Notes: generated by a model not told the origin, from the letters alone. Counted from the stretch's first letter, positions 37,832-48,596 are shown. The stretch is DNA of 64,000 bases from Candidatus Ruthia sp. Cpac_8_S14 (GCA_021730205.1 CP072533.1:1021380-1085379); one strand, 5' to 3'. Numbers and translations: made by a program.

Positions 37832-38552
37832 CGCAAAATTGTTGTGCTTGTTTAAAATCAAGCGTACCTTCATAAATCGCCCGTCCAGTAATCGCTCCCA
37901 TAATACCAAAGTGCGCCTCAACTAATAATCCAGAGATGTCTTCCATATTAGTAATTCCGCCCGAGGCAATAATGGGAATTGAGGTTTGCTTAGCAAGGTT
38001 AACTGTGGCTTTGACATTCACTCCCTGCATCATGCCATCACATGCAATATCTGTATAAACAATAGAACCCACCCCGCCTTGTTCAAATTTTTTCGATAAA
38101 TCCACCACACTCAAATCCGTTTGCTGCGCCCAACCCTGTGTTGCCACCAAACCATCATTCGCATCCAAACCCACAATCACCTTGCCAGGAAATTCACGAC
38201 ACAGCTCAGATACAAACTCAGGGTTTGTTACTGCCATCGTACCAATAATCAAATAACTAATACCCGCTTCGATATAAGTATTCGCAATCTGCATATTACG
38301 AATACCACCTCCAATTTGCACTGGCAAATCAGGAAATGCTGATACGATTTCAGTCACACTAACCGCATTGACGGGTTTGCCTTCAAACGCACCATTAAGA
38401 TCCACCAAGTGTAATCTTCGCGCACCTTGCTCTACCCACTGCGCCGCCATTTCAACAGGGTTATCAGAAAATATTGTCGTATCGGCCATCAAACCTTGTC
38501 TTAAACGAACACATTGACCATCTTTTAAATCTATTGCTGGAATAACAACCAT
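37821..38552 (-). CDS. hisA: ProFAR isomerase
   Basis: A 243-residue TIM-barrel protein. The catalytic Asp8 is in [16 protein letters not shown], and the second catalytic Asp in [15 protein letters not shown]. Phosphate sites are [17 protein letters not shown] and [15 protein letters not shown]. It opens the ring of ProFAR in histidine synthesis. It overlaps rnfH by 11 bp. hisF, which usually follows, is absent here. Confidence 0.96.
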   Translation of the reverse strand: MVVIPAIDLKDGQCVRLRQGLMADTTIFSDNPVEMAAQWVEQGARRLHLVDLNGAFEGKPVNAVSVTEIVSAFPDLPVQIGGGIRNMQIANTYIEAGISYLIIGTMAVTNPEFVSELCREFPGKVIVGLDANDGLVATQGWAQQTDLSVVDLSKKFEQGGVGSIVYTDIACDGMMQGVNVKATVNLAKQTSIPIIASGGITNMEDISGLLVEAHFGIMGAITGRAIYEGTLDFKQAQQFCDAN

Positions 38553-38830
38553 ATTTTCTCTTAATTATTGTGTCAACAATATCCAATCATTTCAAGCAAA
38601 TATTGTTGATTAAAATTTTCACCACTTTTAAAACCTGACAAAAAAATCCTAGTACATAGGTGCAATTCATTAATCAAATTCTCTAAAATAACCACTTATT
38701 TCTTTCTTGTCTTTTTAGTTACATATTATAGCTTTTAGATTCTTACTCACTCTATAAGTTTTACTGCTTAATATCATTGATTTCTTTAGCCAAGTAATTT
38801 ATGTTTTATAAATCACTAATATACTCTCAT
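38553..38830. other. Gene-free stretch upstream of hisA
   Basis: AT-rich DNA with no reading frame or RNA that I can recognise. It must hold the hisA promoter on the minus strand. It may also contain remains of the 3' part of the cupin gene. Confidence 0.5.
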
Positions 38831-39508
38831 CCTCATGGATTATATTAAATCCACTTACCATGTAAACATGTATATGGGTTTTTTAAGTCAGAATTTTGTA
38901 GATGTTGTAAATCATCAAATTTAACAATAAACAATATCTGTGATGTTTTGCCCTTGACCTCTTTCAAAAAATCGGTACTTAAAATAAGTGAATAGTTAAA
39001 AAAAATTCGTAACCATTGTTTCGAATTAGCGCGTTAACCCCAATATCTGTCTTATCGCTATCTCTTTCATAGATTGGTTTTTTGTCCACCATAGCAGTCT
39101 TAAAGTCGAAGCAGATCAAGTTTATTTCTTAGGTTTTCTAACTCTATTAGATGCAAGCCTGAGCTTGTTGAGTGATAAACCCCTTTAGGTGTATGCACAT
39201 ATTTCCCAGAGGTGAGCAGTGCGCTTCTGCCATCCAAATATGATATAACGCCACTACCTTCAAGACATAGTAGCATCGTGTCTTTCCTAGGATAGCATTG
39301 CATAGAAATTTTTTGTCTTAGTAAAAATTTTTACTTCCATATATCGTACATTTGGTTGCAAGATATGCGATATTCATGGCCCCATGGTTTGTCTACTAAT
39401 TCATTTAAATATGAATTATTTTTTAAATGATTCGTTTTCTAGAACTTGATTATTTATTGCATCTTTAAGTTCTCTTGCATCATACACTGACATAGTATTT
39501 ACAATCAT
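38830..39508 (-). pseudogene. Cupin protein (sugar/surface polysaccharide type), decayed
   Basis: From ATG at 39508 the pieces are MSVYDARELKDAINNQVLEN, SYLNELVDKPWGHEYRISCN, and MQCYPRKDTMLLCLEGSGVI with YLDGRSALLTSGKYVHTPKG and VYHSTSSGLHLIELENLRNK. The motif KPWGHEY, His/Gly-rich hairpins and VYHS fit cupins of the type linked to nucleotide-sugar and LPS pathways. A C-terminal stretch (SDKTDIGVNALIRNNGYEF, then KTSQILFIVKFDDL) reaches about 38830. Several frame changes. The exact family is unclear. Confidence 0.6.
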
Positions 39509-39568
39509 AATATAGCCTCTTTATTAAATTAAGAAAAATAGGATTATTGTTATGAAAACCAACAACAA

Positions 39569-39981
39569 TTAATAAATTTTCAGATTTACCTCTACTGTTG
39601 CAATTTCCTTATCAACCTTTCCATTGGAAACATGAACAGCTTCGACTTTTACAACATATAAATTGCCTTTTCCTCCAAAACATGGTGGCAAATAAGAACC
39701 AGCTTTATCCCATTTAGACGCTTGTTGCGGTTTGACAATAAAAAATGACTCAGACAAGTTAAATGTGTGCCCTTTAACTGGAGGAATGGTTATCTCAACC
39801 ATTTTTTTGTCAATATAGTAACCAATTTTTCCGTGCCCACCAAACTTTTGAAATTGTTGCCCATCAGGTACTTTATTGCCTTTCCATGCATAATTTTCAA
39901 GAGTGGCAGCATGCTACCTCCTGCAAAAAGATTGCCAGATACGGTTACTGTTAAAGATGCTATGATTAGATTATATTTTTT
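39569..39981 (-). pseudogene. Secreted protein of unknown function, frameshifted
   Basis: The start region carries AAAGGAGC and a signal-peptide-like KKYNLIIASLTVTVSGNLFA. One shift after FAGGS (near 39910) moves the frame to ENYAWKGNKVPDGQQFQKFG. Then YYIDKKMVEITIPPVKGHTF, FFIVKPQQASKWDKAGSYLP and GGKGNLYVVKVEAVHVSNGK follow to the stop at 39569. Only one shift is needed, so this gene may have died recently or be a sequencing artefact. I do not recognise a family. Confidence 0.6.
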
Positions 39982-40008
39982 TTGCTCCTTTGATTGATTA
40001 TTAAGTTT

Positions 40009-40628
40009 TTAAAAAATCGCCTTTGCTATACTTTTGCTTGATTGAGATAATAATATTGTCATCAATCTCAGCATAATCAGACCATTCGCTTGCCTTAATA
40101 TAATTCGCACCATTTTTAAGAAATTCATCCTCTAAAAGAAATGGTTTTTTTCTTGCTCAGCCGCTATTTCTTCTTCGTTTGTAGATTCTGTAATAGAGAA
40201 CGCCCAGCACAAGTAATAATTTTCCATCTTTTAAGGTAGCGCCAATAAAACAGACTGAACCATGATAATAAACCGCAGCAATGGTTTTGTTGTCTTCATA
40301 AAAATGTTGAAGGGTATTATTGATGTTAGGTTTGTTGGATAAATCAAATATCGTGCCGTGATCCCCACGGAAAAATACTGTATCATAGTCACTAGGACTA
40401 ACTTCTGATAATTTAGAGGTGGATTGTAACGAATCTCGAATCTATGACTTGCATCCATTGTTCTGATTGTTCCTCTCTGTTGAATTGCTTTAAGGGTCAA
40501 TAGGCGCCGTTCCACCCTTCTTGTATAAGAAGTTGATAAGGAACAACGTACTCTTCTAGCCATATTCTTGTCGGCTTATCTTTTGGCATTATGCCACAAC
40601 TCATTACTATAATTAAAATTCTTTTCAT
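40009..40628 (-). pseudogene. DJ-1/PfpI-family protein, decayed
   Basis: MKRILIIVMSCGIMPKDKPT and IWLEEYVVPYQLLIQEGWNG start it. LSEVSPSDYDTVFFRGDHGT (the PfpI substrate/His segment), IFDLSNKPNINNTLQHFYED, and IAAVYYHG replace the usual AAVCHG, so the catalytic Cys of intact members is not readable. LKDGKLLL and EDEFLKNGANYIKASEWSDY follow. This is the HSP31/type 1 glutamine amidotransferase-like pattern. At least four frame changes. Intact relatives act as chaperones or glyoxalases. Confidence 0.8.
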
Positions 40629-40739
40629 TGGCGCTAACCTTTTTTTATTTAAAAAATATGTATTCTAATGCCTTTTATAATATAATTAAGATACCTCAAT
40701 TGGTATAAATATATTTATGGTTAGCTTTGAATAGTACTG

Positions 40740-41296
40740 TAGTCTCGTAGCTGTATACCAAATCTGGCACAGTGACAAGCGCCTCAGGATTTCTTTTTTT
40801 TAACGCGGCTTGGCCTGCTGTTAGTCAGCACATTAACTTCTCTATTCGTCTAGAAATAATACACCATGGTGTGGGCTGCGAAATAGTCGGATTTTTAGTT
40901 GGGTTAACCTCTAGGGGCTTGTTAGCGACTGAATGCTTGCTTGCTTGCAATAATGGCTAGCACAAGTATCCTTCGGTTGCTCGGAGTGAGCCGTCTAAGC
41001 CTGCCTAGCCTCCACTATAAAATTCAAATGAATTAATTATTAGGTTCGATTTATTCAGAAGCCAGTAGCAATCCAATGGCGATTGGCAAATCATACTCAC
41101 AACCGCTTTAAATTAGCTGAGGCAAAACTAACAATAATTCGCCCTTTGGGGAATTTGAACTTTTGGGTCATAATTGCACTGCGCCTTCAGGCAAACCGAC
41201 TATCGAAAATCTTAGTAAGCCACCTGAAATATGCACTTCAATGGTTACTAATGACGCGTCAAGCCTATTGATGCACGGGTAAATAATTTACTTAGT
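40740..41296 (-). pseudogene. ComM/YifB Mg-chelatase-like protein, N-terminal remnant
   Basis: On the minus strand SKLFTRASIGL and, after a shift, LDASLVTIEVHISGGLLRFS and IVGLPEGAVQ match the ComM N-terminus. FPKGRIIVSFASANLKRL, GCEYDLPIAIGLLLASE and ALDGSLRATEG-like GLDGSLRATEG follow in other frames. Then only broken pieces remain, and the AAA+ ATPase is gone. ComM is a helicase for natural transformation in gammaproteobacteria. It begins 1 base from the tsaD stop. Confidence 0.8.
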
Positions 41297-42367
41297 TTAC
41301 TCAATTTGGCTTAATTCCTCTAAACTCCATCTGGGTTTAATGTTAATTTCATGATGGATATCACGTTGCCCATGGCTTAGGCGAAAATGTCCAACTAGGG
41401 CTATCATAGCACCGTTGTCGGTGCAGAATTCTTGCCTTGGGTAAAAGACATTTGTACCTACCTTTTTACCCATTTGGTTAAGCTCTTTACGTAAAGATAA
41501 GTTTGCACTAACCCCACCTGCAACTACAAGCGTTGCATATTTAGTTTGTTCTAACGCCCTTCTACATTTAATCATGAGCGTTTGTGTAACAGCTACTTCA
41601 AATGCTTTAGCAATGTCTGCTTTTTTGTTAGGATACTTAGCAAAGGTGTTACGTGCAAACGTTTTAAGGCCACTAAAACTAAAATCAAGTCCAGGGCGGT
41701 CAACCATAGGACGTGGAAACTTAAACGCATCAGAGTTGCCTTGCTCAACAAGCATCGCTAAAGCAGGGCCGCCAGGATAACCCAAACCTAAAATCTTTGC
41801 TGTTTTATCAAATGCCTCACCCACCGCATCATCTAAAGACTCGCCCAAAATTTTATATTGACCAATGGCTTTAACATCAATCAGCATGGTGTGACCACCT
41901 GAAACCAGCAAAGCCACAAAGGGAAATTTAGGCTGAGACTTTTCTAACAAAGGGGCCAATAAATGCCCTTCCATATGATGCACAGCTAAAGACGGAATAT
42001 TCAAACTCCAAGCCAAAGATTTAGCCACCGCACTCCCTACCAAAAGCGCACCTGCCAAACCAGGCCCGGCTGTATAGGCAATACCGTTTAAATTTTGCAA
42101 GGTAAGTTTTGCGTCTGCTAAAACTGCTTTAATTAAAGGCGACACCCTTTGAATATGATCACGTGATGCTAACTCAGGAACCACACCACCATATTCAGCG
42201 TGGATTTTAACAGATGAAAATAATTGATGTCCAATAAGGCCAAATTCAGAATGGTACAAGCCAATGCCCGTCTCATCACAAGAACTTTCTATGCCTAGCG
42301 TAATGAAACCAAATTGGGTAGCCTGTTGATCCTGACGATTGTACATTGTAGAGATAGAACTAGCCAT
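41297..42367 (-). CDS. tsaD: tRNA N6-threonylcarbamoyladenosine transferase TsaD
   Basis: A 356-residue ASKHA protein. [20 protein letters not shown] starts the domain, with metal-binding His in [27 protein letters not shown] and [20 protein letters not shown] are family segments. C-terminal [14 protein letters not shown] and [10 protein letters not shown] complete it. With TsaB/TsaE it makes t6A in ANN-decoding tRNAs. The ATG at 42367 overlaps lptB by 8 bp; the ATG 7 codons later (MYNRQDQ) is possible and nearer to the family N-terminus. Confidence 0.95.
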   Translation of the reverse strand: MASSISTMYNRQDQQATQFGFITLGIESSCDETGIGLYHSEFGLIGHQLFSSVKIHAEYGGVVPELASRDHIQRVSPLIKAVLADAKLTLQNLNGIAYTAGPGLAGALLVGSAVAKSLAWSLNIPSLAVHHMEGHLLAPLLEKSQPKFPFVALLVSGGHTMLIDVKAIGQYKILGESLDDAVGEAFDKTAKILGLGYPGGPALAMLVEQGNSDAFKFPRPMVDRPGLDFSFSGLKTFARNTFAKYPNKKADIAKAFEVAVTQTLMIKCRRALEQTKYATLVVAGGVSANLSLRKELNQMGKKVGTNVFYPRQEFCTDNGAMIALVGHFRLSHGQRDIHHEINIKPRWSLEELSQIE

Positions 42368-43085
42368 ATTCGCCTAAATAAACCTCGCGAACTTTTTCAT
42401 TGTAAAGAACTTGCTCTTTATTACCTTGTGCAATAATCGCACCATTATGCAGCACATAGGAGTGGTCACAAGTATCCAACATTTCACGATAGTTATGATC
42501 CGTAATTAAGATACCAATATCTTTGTCTTTTAAGTGGTAAATAATTTTTTGAATATCCCCAACAGAAATTGGATCAACACCTGCAAATGGCTCATCAAGT
42601 AATACAAATTTTGGATTCATTGCCAGTGCCCTGGCGATTTCTACTCTTCTTCTTTCACCGCCAGATAGACTGATACCTTTGATATGGCGAATATACTCAA
42701 TGCTAAATTCTGCTAACAACTCTTCTAACCGATGAACTCTTTGTTTTTTATTAAAACTAGAGTTTAACTCTAACACTGCCATAATGTTGTTCTCCACCGA
42801 AAGCTTGCGAAAAATAGAAGACTCTTGAGGCAAGTAACCAAGCCCTAAATCAGCACGCTTGTGCATGGACAAATGCTCAATTCTTTTTTTGTTCAAAGAT
42901 ACTTTGCCTGAATTTGCTCTAACCAAACCACAAGCAATATAAAAACAAGTGGTTTTTCCCGCACCATTTGGACCTAACAATCCAACCACCTCGCCACCTT
43001 GTACAAAAAATGAAACATCGTTAACCACATCCCTGCCCGCGTAAGATTTACTAATATTTTGTATGCTTAAAATGTTACTAGACAT
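42360..43085 (-). CDS. lptB: LPS export ABC ATPase LptB
   Basis: A 241-residue ABC protein. Walker A is [20 protein letters not shown], the Q-loop [17 protein letters not shown], signature [19 protein letters not shown], Walker [21 protein letters not shown], and H-loop [20 protein letters not shown]. These agree closely with LptB of the LptBFGC system that moves LPS to the outer membrane. The other lpt genes are not in the window. Its end overlaps the tsaD start by 8 bp. Confidence 0.96.
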   Translation of the reverse strand: MSSNILSIQNISKSYAGRDVVNDVSFFVQGGEVVGLLGPNGAGKTTCFYIACGLVRANSGKVSLNKKRIEHLSMHKRADLGLGYLPQESSIFRKLSVENNIMAVLELNSSFNKKQRVHRLEELLAEFSIEYIRHIKGISLSGGERRRVEIARALAMNPKFVLLDEPFAGVDPISVGDIQKIIYHLKDKDIGILITDHNYREMLDTCDHSYVLHNGAIIAQGNKEQVLYNEKVREVYLGEYG

Positions 43086-43109
43086 AGTGATTGGTATTGA
43101 TTATAATTA

Positions 43110-43355
43110 ATGATTTTAACAGTTAACCAGCTATTATGTTTAATACTAAAAAAACCTGAACCAAATAATAATCAAGAGCAAACAAGTGTTAGCACACAAA
43201 GAACTATTGTTAGTGCTGAGCAAGAACCCAATCTAAAACTCATACCTAAAGGATGTCATATTAAGAGTAATGTTTCAATAACAAACACCAAAGTAAACAC
43301 CACGCCAATCAACACTAACAAAGGTGTAAAAACTCAGATGAATAAATCGGTTTAA
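43110..43355 (+). CDS. Short polar ORF of doubtful reality
   Basis: An 81-residue frame. The first 13 codons are hydrophobic, then come Asn/Gln/Thr-rich residues (PEPNNNQEQTSVSTQRTIVS) and TKVNTTPINTNKGVKTQMNK. Reading instead from ATG at 43136 gives MFNTKK and a one-base shift at an A-run joins the same tail. It could be a dead bactofilin-like gene or just spurious. It overlaps the 3' end of birA by 41 bp in the opposite direction. Confidence 0.2.
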   Translation: MILTVNQLLCLILKKPEPNNNQEQTSVSTQRTIVSAEQEPNLKLIPKGCHIKSNVSITNTKVNTTPINTNKGVKTQMNKSV

Positions 43356-44067
43356 CACCGCATTGGGTTTCAACCAATAAAATACCTTGGTGGTTAACCC
43401 CAAGGCAAGTACCGCTAAATGACTCTGCCTTGCTTGTATACTTAACTTTCTTGCCTAATAAATAATCTACTTTCACCCACTTAGCATAAAACTCATCAAA
43501 ACCATTTGATTCAAAAATATCAAAATATTCTAAAATTTTGTTAATTAGATTTTTACTCAAATTGAGCTTATCAATCGGTGTTGAAGTTATCTTTTTTAAG
43601 TCTATCCAAGGCGTTTCACACTGAAAATTTTGATTAAAATTAACATTCAGCCCCAAGCCAATAATGACTGATTGATAATTGCCCTGCAGTGAATTCTCAA
43701 TCAAAATACCTGCTAATTTTCTACCTTCAAAATAAACATCATTTGGCCATTTGAGTTTTAAATCAGAAATACCGTATTTTTCTAACACACCAACCAATGC
43801 AAGACCAACTACCAAGCTTAGCCCGTTTAATAAAGTACTGTTAGGAAAAACACGGCGAATTGATAAAATAATACTTGTGTCTTTTTGACTCAGCCATTTC
43901 CTATCATATTGACCCTTGCCACAGGTTTGCTCAGAAGTAATGCAAACTTGAGTTTTTGTGCAAAAGGTTAACTGAGCTAGATAATCATTGGTGCTGGGTA
44001 TTGAATCAAAAGCAAAACACTTAATATTACCACTCAAATAGTTTGTTAAATCAGAATAATTAGCCAT
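43315..44067 (-). CDS. birA: Biotin--[acetyl-CoA-carboxylase] ligase, short form
   Basis: Starting at ATG 44067 gives 250 residues. FAFDSIPSTNDYLAQLTF begins the catalytic domain. The biotin/ATP loop is TSEQTCGKGQYDRKWLSQ (normally GRGRRGR, here GKGQYDRKW), and KLKWPNDVYFEGRKLAGILI follows. The C-terminal cap domain is present. The N-terminal winged-helix that lets E. coli BirA repress bio genes is absent, so this is a pure ligase. It overlaps dgkA by 22 bp. Confidence 0.93.
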   Translation of the reverse strand: MANYSDLTNYLSGNIKCFAFDSIPSTNDYLAQLTFCTKTQVCITSEQTCGKGQYDRKWLSQKDTSIILSIRRVFPNSTLLNGLSLVVGLALVGVLEKYGISDLKLKWPNDVYFEGRKLAGILIENSLQGNYQSVIIGLGLNVNFNQNFQCETPWIDLKKITSTPIDKLNLSKNLINKILEYFDIFESNGFDEFYAKWVKVDYLLGKKVKYTSKAESFSGTCLGVNHQGILLVETQCGVKPIYSSEFLHLC

Positions 44068-44402
44068 GATATAACAAGTAGCGTTAATGACAACCACACT
44101 GCTGCAGAACCCATGTCCTTTGCAGCGCCCGATAATACGTGATATTCATCACCAATTCTATCAACCACTGATTCAATAGCTGAGTTTAAAACTTCAACAA
44201 TTAAAACCAAAAATATAGGCACAATTAATAGCACTTTATCAACGGATGACTCCCCTAACAAAAATGCCAAAGGCATTAACACAATACTTAACCACAATTC
44301 TTGCTTAAAAGCTGCTTCAGATTGATAGCAAAACTTTAATCCCTTCATAGAAAAGCTAAAAGCATTAATAATTCTGCTCAATCCTGTTTGTTCATTTTTC
44401 AT
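44046..44402 (-). CDS. dgkA: Diacylglycerol kinase
   Basis: A 118-residue membrane protein with three hydrophobic helices (WLSIVLMPLAFLLG, VLLIVPIFLVLIVEVL and AAVWLSLTLLVISWLIILI). The catalytic motif VLNSAIESVVDRIGDEYH and the N-terminal EAAFKQELWLS fit the small DgkA family. It recycles diacylglycerol from membrane-derived oligosaccharide or LPS work. It shares 22 bp with birA. Confidence 0.95.
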   Translation of the reverse strand: MKNEQTGLSRIINAFSFSMKGLKFCYQSEAAFKQELWLSIVLMPLAFLLGESSVDKVLLIVPIFLVLIVEVLNSAIESVVDRIGDEYHVLSGAAKDMGSAAVWLSLTLLVISWLIILI

Positions 44403-44458
44403 GTAAACCCATTTAAATGGTTAAAATAGCTAACTTAATTTTACCAAAAAGTTGAATC

Positions 44459-45202
44459 ATGAAAATAGCATTAGGTGTTGCATACTTAGGCACAAACTTC
44501 CATGGCTGGCAGTGTCAAAAACCTAACATCCGTACTGTACAGCAAGTGGTTGAACAAGCCCTATCAAGCGTTGCCAATCATCCCGTTAGGGTGTTTTGTT
44601 CTGGTAGAACCGATGCTGGCGTGCATGCCACCTGCCAGGTTATTCACTTTGAAACCAACATCAAGCGCGAAAACAAGGCTTGGCTATTTGGTGGTAATGT
44701 TAATCTACCAAGCGATGTTAATTTCACTTGGGCAAAACACGTTGATGATAATTTTCACGCACGATTTAGTGCCACCGCTAGACAATACAATTACAAAATA
44801 CACAACACAAAAATTCGCTGCGCCATCATAACGGCCCATTCATTATGGGAGCCAAGAAAGTTGAACATAATGGCAATGGATAAAGCCAGCAAATATTTAA
44901 CTGGCGAATATGACTTTTCAGCCTTTCGAGGTAGTTTATGTCAAGCGAAATCCCCCATTAAAACCATTGAATTCATAAAACTAACGAAGTGTGATGACAA
45001 CATTTTACTAGACATAAAAGCCGATGCCTTTTTACATCATATGGTACGCAATATTGTTGGTACACTACTCAAGGTGGGTAAAGGTGAAAAATCCATTAAA
45101 TGGGTGAAAAAAGTGTTGAATAGCAAGCAGCGCAAGCAGGCTGGCCCCGCCGCCCCGCCCCAAGGGCTTTACTTTATTAAAGCTTTTTACTCCGATTTAT
45201 AA
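44459..45202 (+). CDS. truA: tRNA pseudouridine synthase A
   Basis: A 247-residue protein. The catalytic Asp is in FCSGRTDAGVHATCQVIHF. YLGTNFHGWQCQKP, FHARFSATARQYNYKIHN and FLHHMVRNIVGTLLKVGKG match the family. It converts U38-40 of tRNA anticodon stems. Its start is 56 bp from the divergent dgkA, and its stop is 1 bp from the convergent metE stop. Confidence 0.96.
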   Translation: MKIALGVAYLGTNFHGWQCQKPNIRTVQQVVEQALSSVANHPVRVFCSGRTDAGVHATCQVIHFETNIKRENKAWLFGGNVNLPSDVNFTWAKHVDDNFHARFSATARQYNYKIHNTKIRCAIITAHSLWEPRKLNIMAMDKASKYLTGEYDFSAFRGSLCQAKSPIKTIEFIKLTKCDDNILLDIKADAFLHHMVRNIVGTLLKVGKGEKSIKWVKKVLNSKQRKQAGPAAPPQGLYFIKAFYSDL

Positions 45203-45203
45203 A

Positions 45204-47480
45204 TCAATTCCTTCGAAGTTGTTGGCTGGCTAACACCATATTAGTTAATGCAAGATTTACCTCATCCCAATGTCTGGTTTTTAAGCCACAATCAGGATTA
45301 ACCCACAGCCTTTTAATAGGAATGTGTTTTGCCGCTTTTTGCATGAGTTTAACCATAGAATCAACCGAAGGAATATTGGGGGAATGAATGTCATAAACGC
45401 CTGGGCCTATTTCATTAGGGTAATCAAACTCATCAAATATATCCAATAATTCCATGTCCGAGCGAGAGGTCTCAATAGTGATAACATCAGCATCCATTTG
45501 CGCTATTGCTCCAATAATATCATTAAATTCTGAATAGCACATATGTGTGTGAATTTGGGTTTCATCACTTACACCATTGGCGCTGATTCGATAAGCCTTA
45601 ATCGCCCAATCAAGATAAGCTTGCCACTGAGATTCTCGCAATGGCAAGCCCTCTCTTAATGCCGCCTCATCAATCTGGATGATATTTATATTAGATTTTT
45701 CAAGGTCCAATACCTCATCTCTAATAGCCAAAGACAATTGCAAGCATGTTGTTTTTCTTGGCTGGTCATCACGCACAAACGACCAATTCAACATCGTAAC
45801 AGGGCCTGTAATCATACCTTTCATAGGCTTATTCGTGAGTGACTGAGCATAGGTTATCCAATCTAGCGTCATAGGTTTTGGGCGAGAAATATCACCAAAA
45901 ATAATAGGTGGCTTGACACAACGAGAACCATAAGATTGCACCCAACCAAATTGGCTAAATGCGTAACCGCTTAGTTGTTGCCCAAAATATTCCACCATAT
46001 CGTTACGTTCAGGCTCGCCGTGCACCAAAACATCTAGGCCCAAGTGTTCTTGCGCTTGCACACAATGCCTAATTTCAGAGCGTATCGCTTGTATATATTG
46101 TTCTGCTGACAATTCGCCCAATCTATAATCGCGTCTGACTTGTCTAACCTCTAGTGTTTGTGGAAACGAGCCGATGGTCGTGGTTGGATATAAAGGTAGG
46201 TTAAATTTTTCATTTTGTAATTTTGCTCTGTTCTTATAATTAGATTGACGATTACCCAGTTCATCATTCACCTTAACAATGCGCTCTTTAACTTTATCAT
46301 TATGTACAAGTGATGAATATTTTCTAGCATTAATGGCAGCAATATTATTTGCTATTTCTTTAGTTACACTTACTTGTCCTTGATTAAGCGCTTGCGCTAA
46401 TATACTTAATTCTTCTAATTTTTGCACAGCAAACCCAAGCCATGATTTAATGTCATCATCCAATTCTTGCTCGCTATCTAAATCCACAGGCACATGCAAT
46501 AATGAACAAGACGGGGCTAACCATAATCTACCCTGTAATTGCTGGTGAATAGGTGCTAGCCACAACAAAGTTGCACTTAAATCTGTCTTCCAAATATTAC
46601 GACCATTCACCACGCCCAAAGATAAAACTTGATTATCTGATAGGCTATCAATCACTAATTGAACCTCATCTTTTGCATTAATCGCATCAATATGTAATCC
46701 ATCAATAGGCAAGCCACAAGCCAAGCTTAAATTGTCCTGCAAAGTGCCAAAATAACTAGCAAGTAACAATTTAATCGGGCTATTTGCCAATATATCGTAA
46801 GCCTCCCTAAACGCCACTTGCCAATCTACTTCTAATTCTGTAACCAAAATGGGCTCATCAACCTGTATCCACTCTATGTTTAACTTTGCCAATTCATCAA
46901 ATAATTGTGCATACACCTTAACCAATGAATCTAATAAATCTAGTTTGTTGATTTTATCTTTGGACTTGCCTAACCATAAATAAGTGACTGGGCCAATAAT
47001 AACAGGCTTAGCCTTCACGCCTTGCGCTTGCGCTTGCCTAATTTGTTCAATTAGACGTTGTGCTTGGAGTGAAAAATTTGTCTCTTGACTAAACTCTGGT
47101 ACAATGTAATGATAATTGGTATCAAACCATTTGGTCATCTCGCTCGCTTGAATACAAGTACAATCAGACTCATTAGCAAAGGCACGCCCACGTGCTACTC
47201 GAAAATAGTTATCTAACTCATTATCTGATAAATTTTCAGCGCGTTTTGGGATATTGCCTAATAAAAAACTCATATCCAAGACCTGATCATAAAAAGAAAA
47301 GTCACCCACTGGCACCCAATCTAATTTATTTTGATTTTGCCAGTATTGCTTGCATAATGTACTAGCAGTTTGCAATAATTCATCCTGAGAAATAGCATTT
47401 GACCAATATTTTTCTAATGCAAATTTTAACTCCCGATGTTTACCAATACGCGGAAAACCCAGATTGTGTGTTGTAACCAT
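45204..47480 (-). CDS. metE: Cobalamin-independent methionine synthase
   Basis: A 758-residue protein, standard MetE length. The N-terminal barrel starts [20 protein letters not shown]. The C-terminal barrel has [20 protein letters not shown]. Zinc ligands are in [13 protein letters not shown] and [14 protein letters not shown], and [14 protein letters not shown] is also present. It methylates homocysteine with methyl-THF-glutamate and needs no B12. It is divergent from metR with a 99-bp control region and so under MetR control. Confidence 0.97.
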   Translation of the reverse strand: MVTTHNLGFPRIGKHRELKFALEKYWSNAISQDELLQTASTLCKQYWQNQNKLDWVPVGDFSFYDQVLDMSFLLGNIPKRAENLSDNELDNYFRVARGRAFANESDCTCIQASEMTKWFDTNYHYIVPEFSQETNFSLQAQRLIEQIRQAQAQGVKAKPVIIGPVTYLWLGKSKDKINKLDLLDSLVKVYAQLFDELAKLNIEWIQVDEPILVTELEVDWQVAFREAYDILANSPIKLLLASYFGTLQDNLSLACGLPIDGLHIDAINAKDEVQLVIDSLSDNQVLSLGVVNGRNIWKTDLSATLLWLAPIHQQLQGRLWLAPSCSLLHVPVDLDSEQELDDDIKSWLGFAVQKLEELSILAQALNQGQVSVTKEIANNIAAINARKYSSLVHNDKVKERIVKVNDELGNRQSNYKNRAKLQNEKFNLPLYPTTTIGSFPQTLEVRQVRRDYRLGELSAEQYIQAIRSEIRHCVQAQEHLGLDVLVHGEPERNDMVEYFGQQLSGYAFSQFGWVQSYGSRCVKPPIIFGDISRPKPMTLDWITYAQSLTNKPMKGMITGPVTMLNWSFVRDDQPRKTTCLQLSLAIRDEVLDLEKSNINIIQIDEAALREGLPLRESQWQAYLDWAIKAYRISANGVSDETQIHTHMCYSEFNDIIGAIAQMDADVITIETSRSDMELLDIFDEFDYPNEIGPGVYDIHSPNIPSVDSMVKLMQKAAKHIPIKRLWVNPDCGLKTRHWDEVNLALTNMVLASQQLRRN

Positions 47481-47563
47481 AATTAAGATTCCTGCTGATT
47501 AAAGTTTGGATTATTCTATAAGGGCTATTATATAAAGTAAAATGATTATTTCTAACTTAATGA

Positions 47564-47576
47564 TGAATTATATTCA
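47564..47576. promoter_or_regulatory. MetR operator in the metE-metR intergenic region
   Basis: TGAATTATATTCA fits the MetR consensus TGAA-N5-TTCA exactly, and the palindrome extends one base to ATGAATTATATTCAT. It ends 3 bases before the metR ATG at 47580, so it covers the metR ribosome binding region as well. I did not find a second, equally good copy in the 99 bp. Confidence 0.75.
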
Positions 47577-47579
47577 TAT

Positions 47580-48473
47580 ATGATAACGCTTAAACATTTG
47601 AAGATCATCCAAGCATTACATGAAAATAGTACTTTAACGCGTGCTGCAAATGTATTATATTTGAGCCAACCTGCCTTATCCCATCAAATTCGTTACTTAG
47701 AGGAAAAACTGGGCGTTCCACTTTGGGAACGAAAGGGTAGAAATTTACGCTTCACAAAGGCAGGCGAATTACTATTACAAACTGCACAACAATTATTGCC
47801 AATTTTAGAACAAACCGAGAAAACTTTGAAGGCCTATGCACAAGGTCGCCAGGGTATTTTGCGTATAGGTGTTGAGTACTATCCTTGCTATGAATGGCTA
47901 ACAAAGGTCATTGGTGTATTTTTGCAAGAAATGCCTGATGTTGAAGTAGAAATCATCAACAAATTTCAATTTTCTGGACACAAGGGGCTGCTCAATTACC
48001 ATATTGATATCCTAATTACACCTGATATAGAGAAGAAAGCAGAGATTCATATTGAAACACTCGCCCAATATAATTTGGTACTTTTAGTTGCTGATAAACA
48101 CCCACTAGCACATAAAACAATAATTACACCAAAAGACTTAGCTCATAAAACCTTATTGACTTTTCCTGTACCGCTAAAACGGCTTGATATTTTGACACAA
48201 TTTTTAAACCCAGCGCATACTAAACCCAAACATATTAAAAAAATTGAATCCATTGAGCTCATATTACAAATGACAACGCTCGGGCGTGGCGTTTGCATAT
48301 TGCCAGAATGGCTGGCAGATGAGTTTATTAAAAAGATGCCTGTTAAAAAAATCCGTATAAGCGCTAACGGGCTTAGTCAAAAACTATTTGCAATTTTACG
48401 CAAACAAGATAAAGAAATTAATTATATCCAGCGCTTTGTTAAAATTAGTAAGAAAATAGTCAATACCGCCTAA
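47580..48473 (+). CDS. metR: LysR-type regulator MetR
   Basis: A 297-residue protein. The N-terminal helix-turn-helix is ITLKHLKIIQALHENSTLTR, AANVLYLSQPALSHQIRYLE and KLGVPLWERKGR. The effector domain contains LRIGVEYYPCYEWLTKVIGV, close to MetR, and TLGRGVCILPEWLADEF. MetR binds homocysteine and activates metE. The divergent position next to metE and the palindrome upstream support the name. Confidence 0.93.
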   Translation: MITLKHLKIIQALHENSTLTRAANVLYLSQPALSHQIRYLEEKLGVPLWERKGRNLRFTKAGELLLQTAQQLLPILEQTEKTLKAYAQGRQGILRIGVEYYPCYEWLTKVIGVFLQEMPDVEVEIINKFQFSGHKGLLNYHIDILITPDIEKKAEIHIETLAQYNLVLLVADKHPLAHKTIITPKDLAHKTLLTFPVPLKRLDILTQFLNPAHTKPKHIKKIESIELILQMTTLGRGVCILPEWLADEFIKKMPVKKIRISANGLSQKLFAILRKQDKEINYIQRFVKISKKIVNTA

Positions 48474-48596
48474 AAATTACTTAGCTTAAAAATAAACATC
48501 TTTAATCAGTAAAACTTGTTAGTGGTGATTAGTAATGTTATGATTATGGTATAATTTTTCCTAGACTTTTTTTATGCTTAAAAAAAACTAAAGATC

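Noticed and set aside
40231-40563. 110-residue minus-strand ORF
   Set aside because: It is the wrong frame through the DJ-1/PfpI remnant; the right frames give clear family motifs.
40772-40960. 62-residue forward ORF and its neighbour at 41083-41271
   Set aside because: They are antisense to the ComM remnant, which explains the sequence on the other strand.
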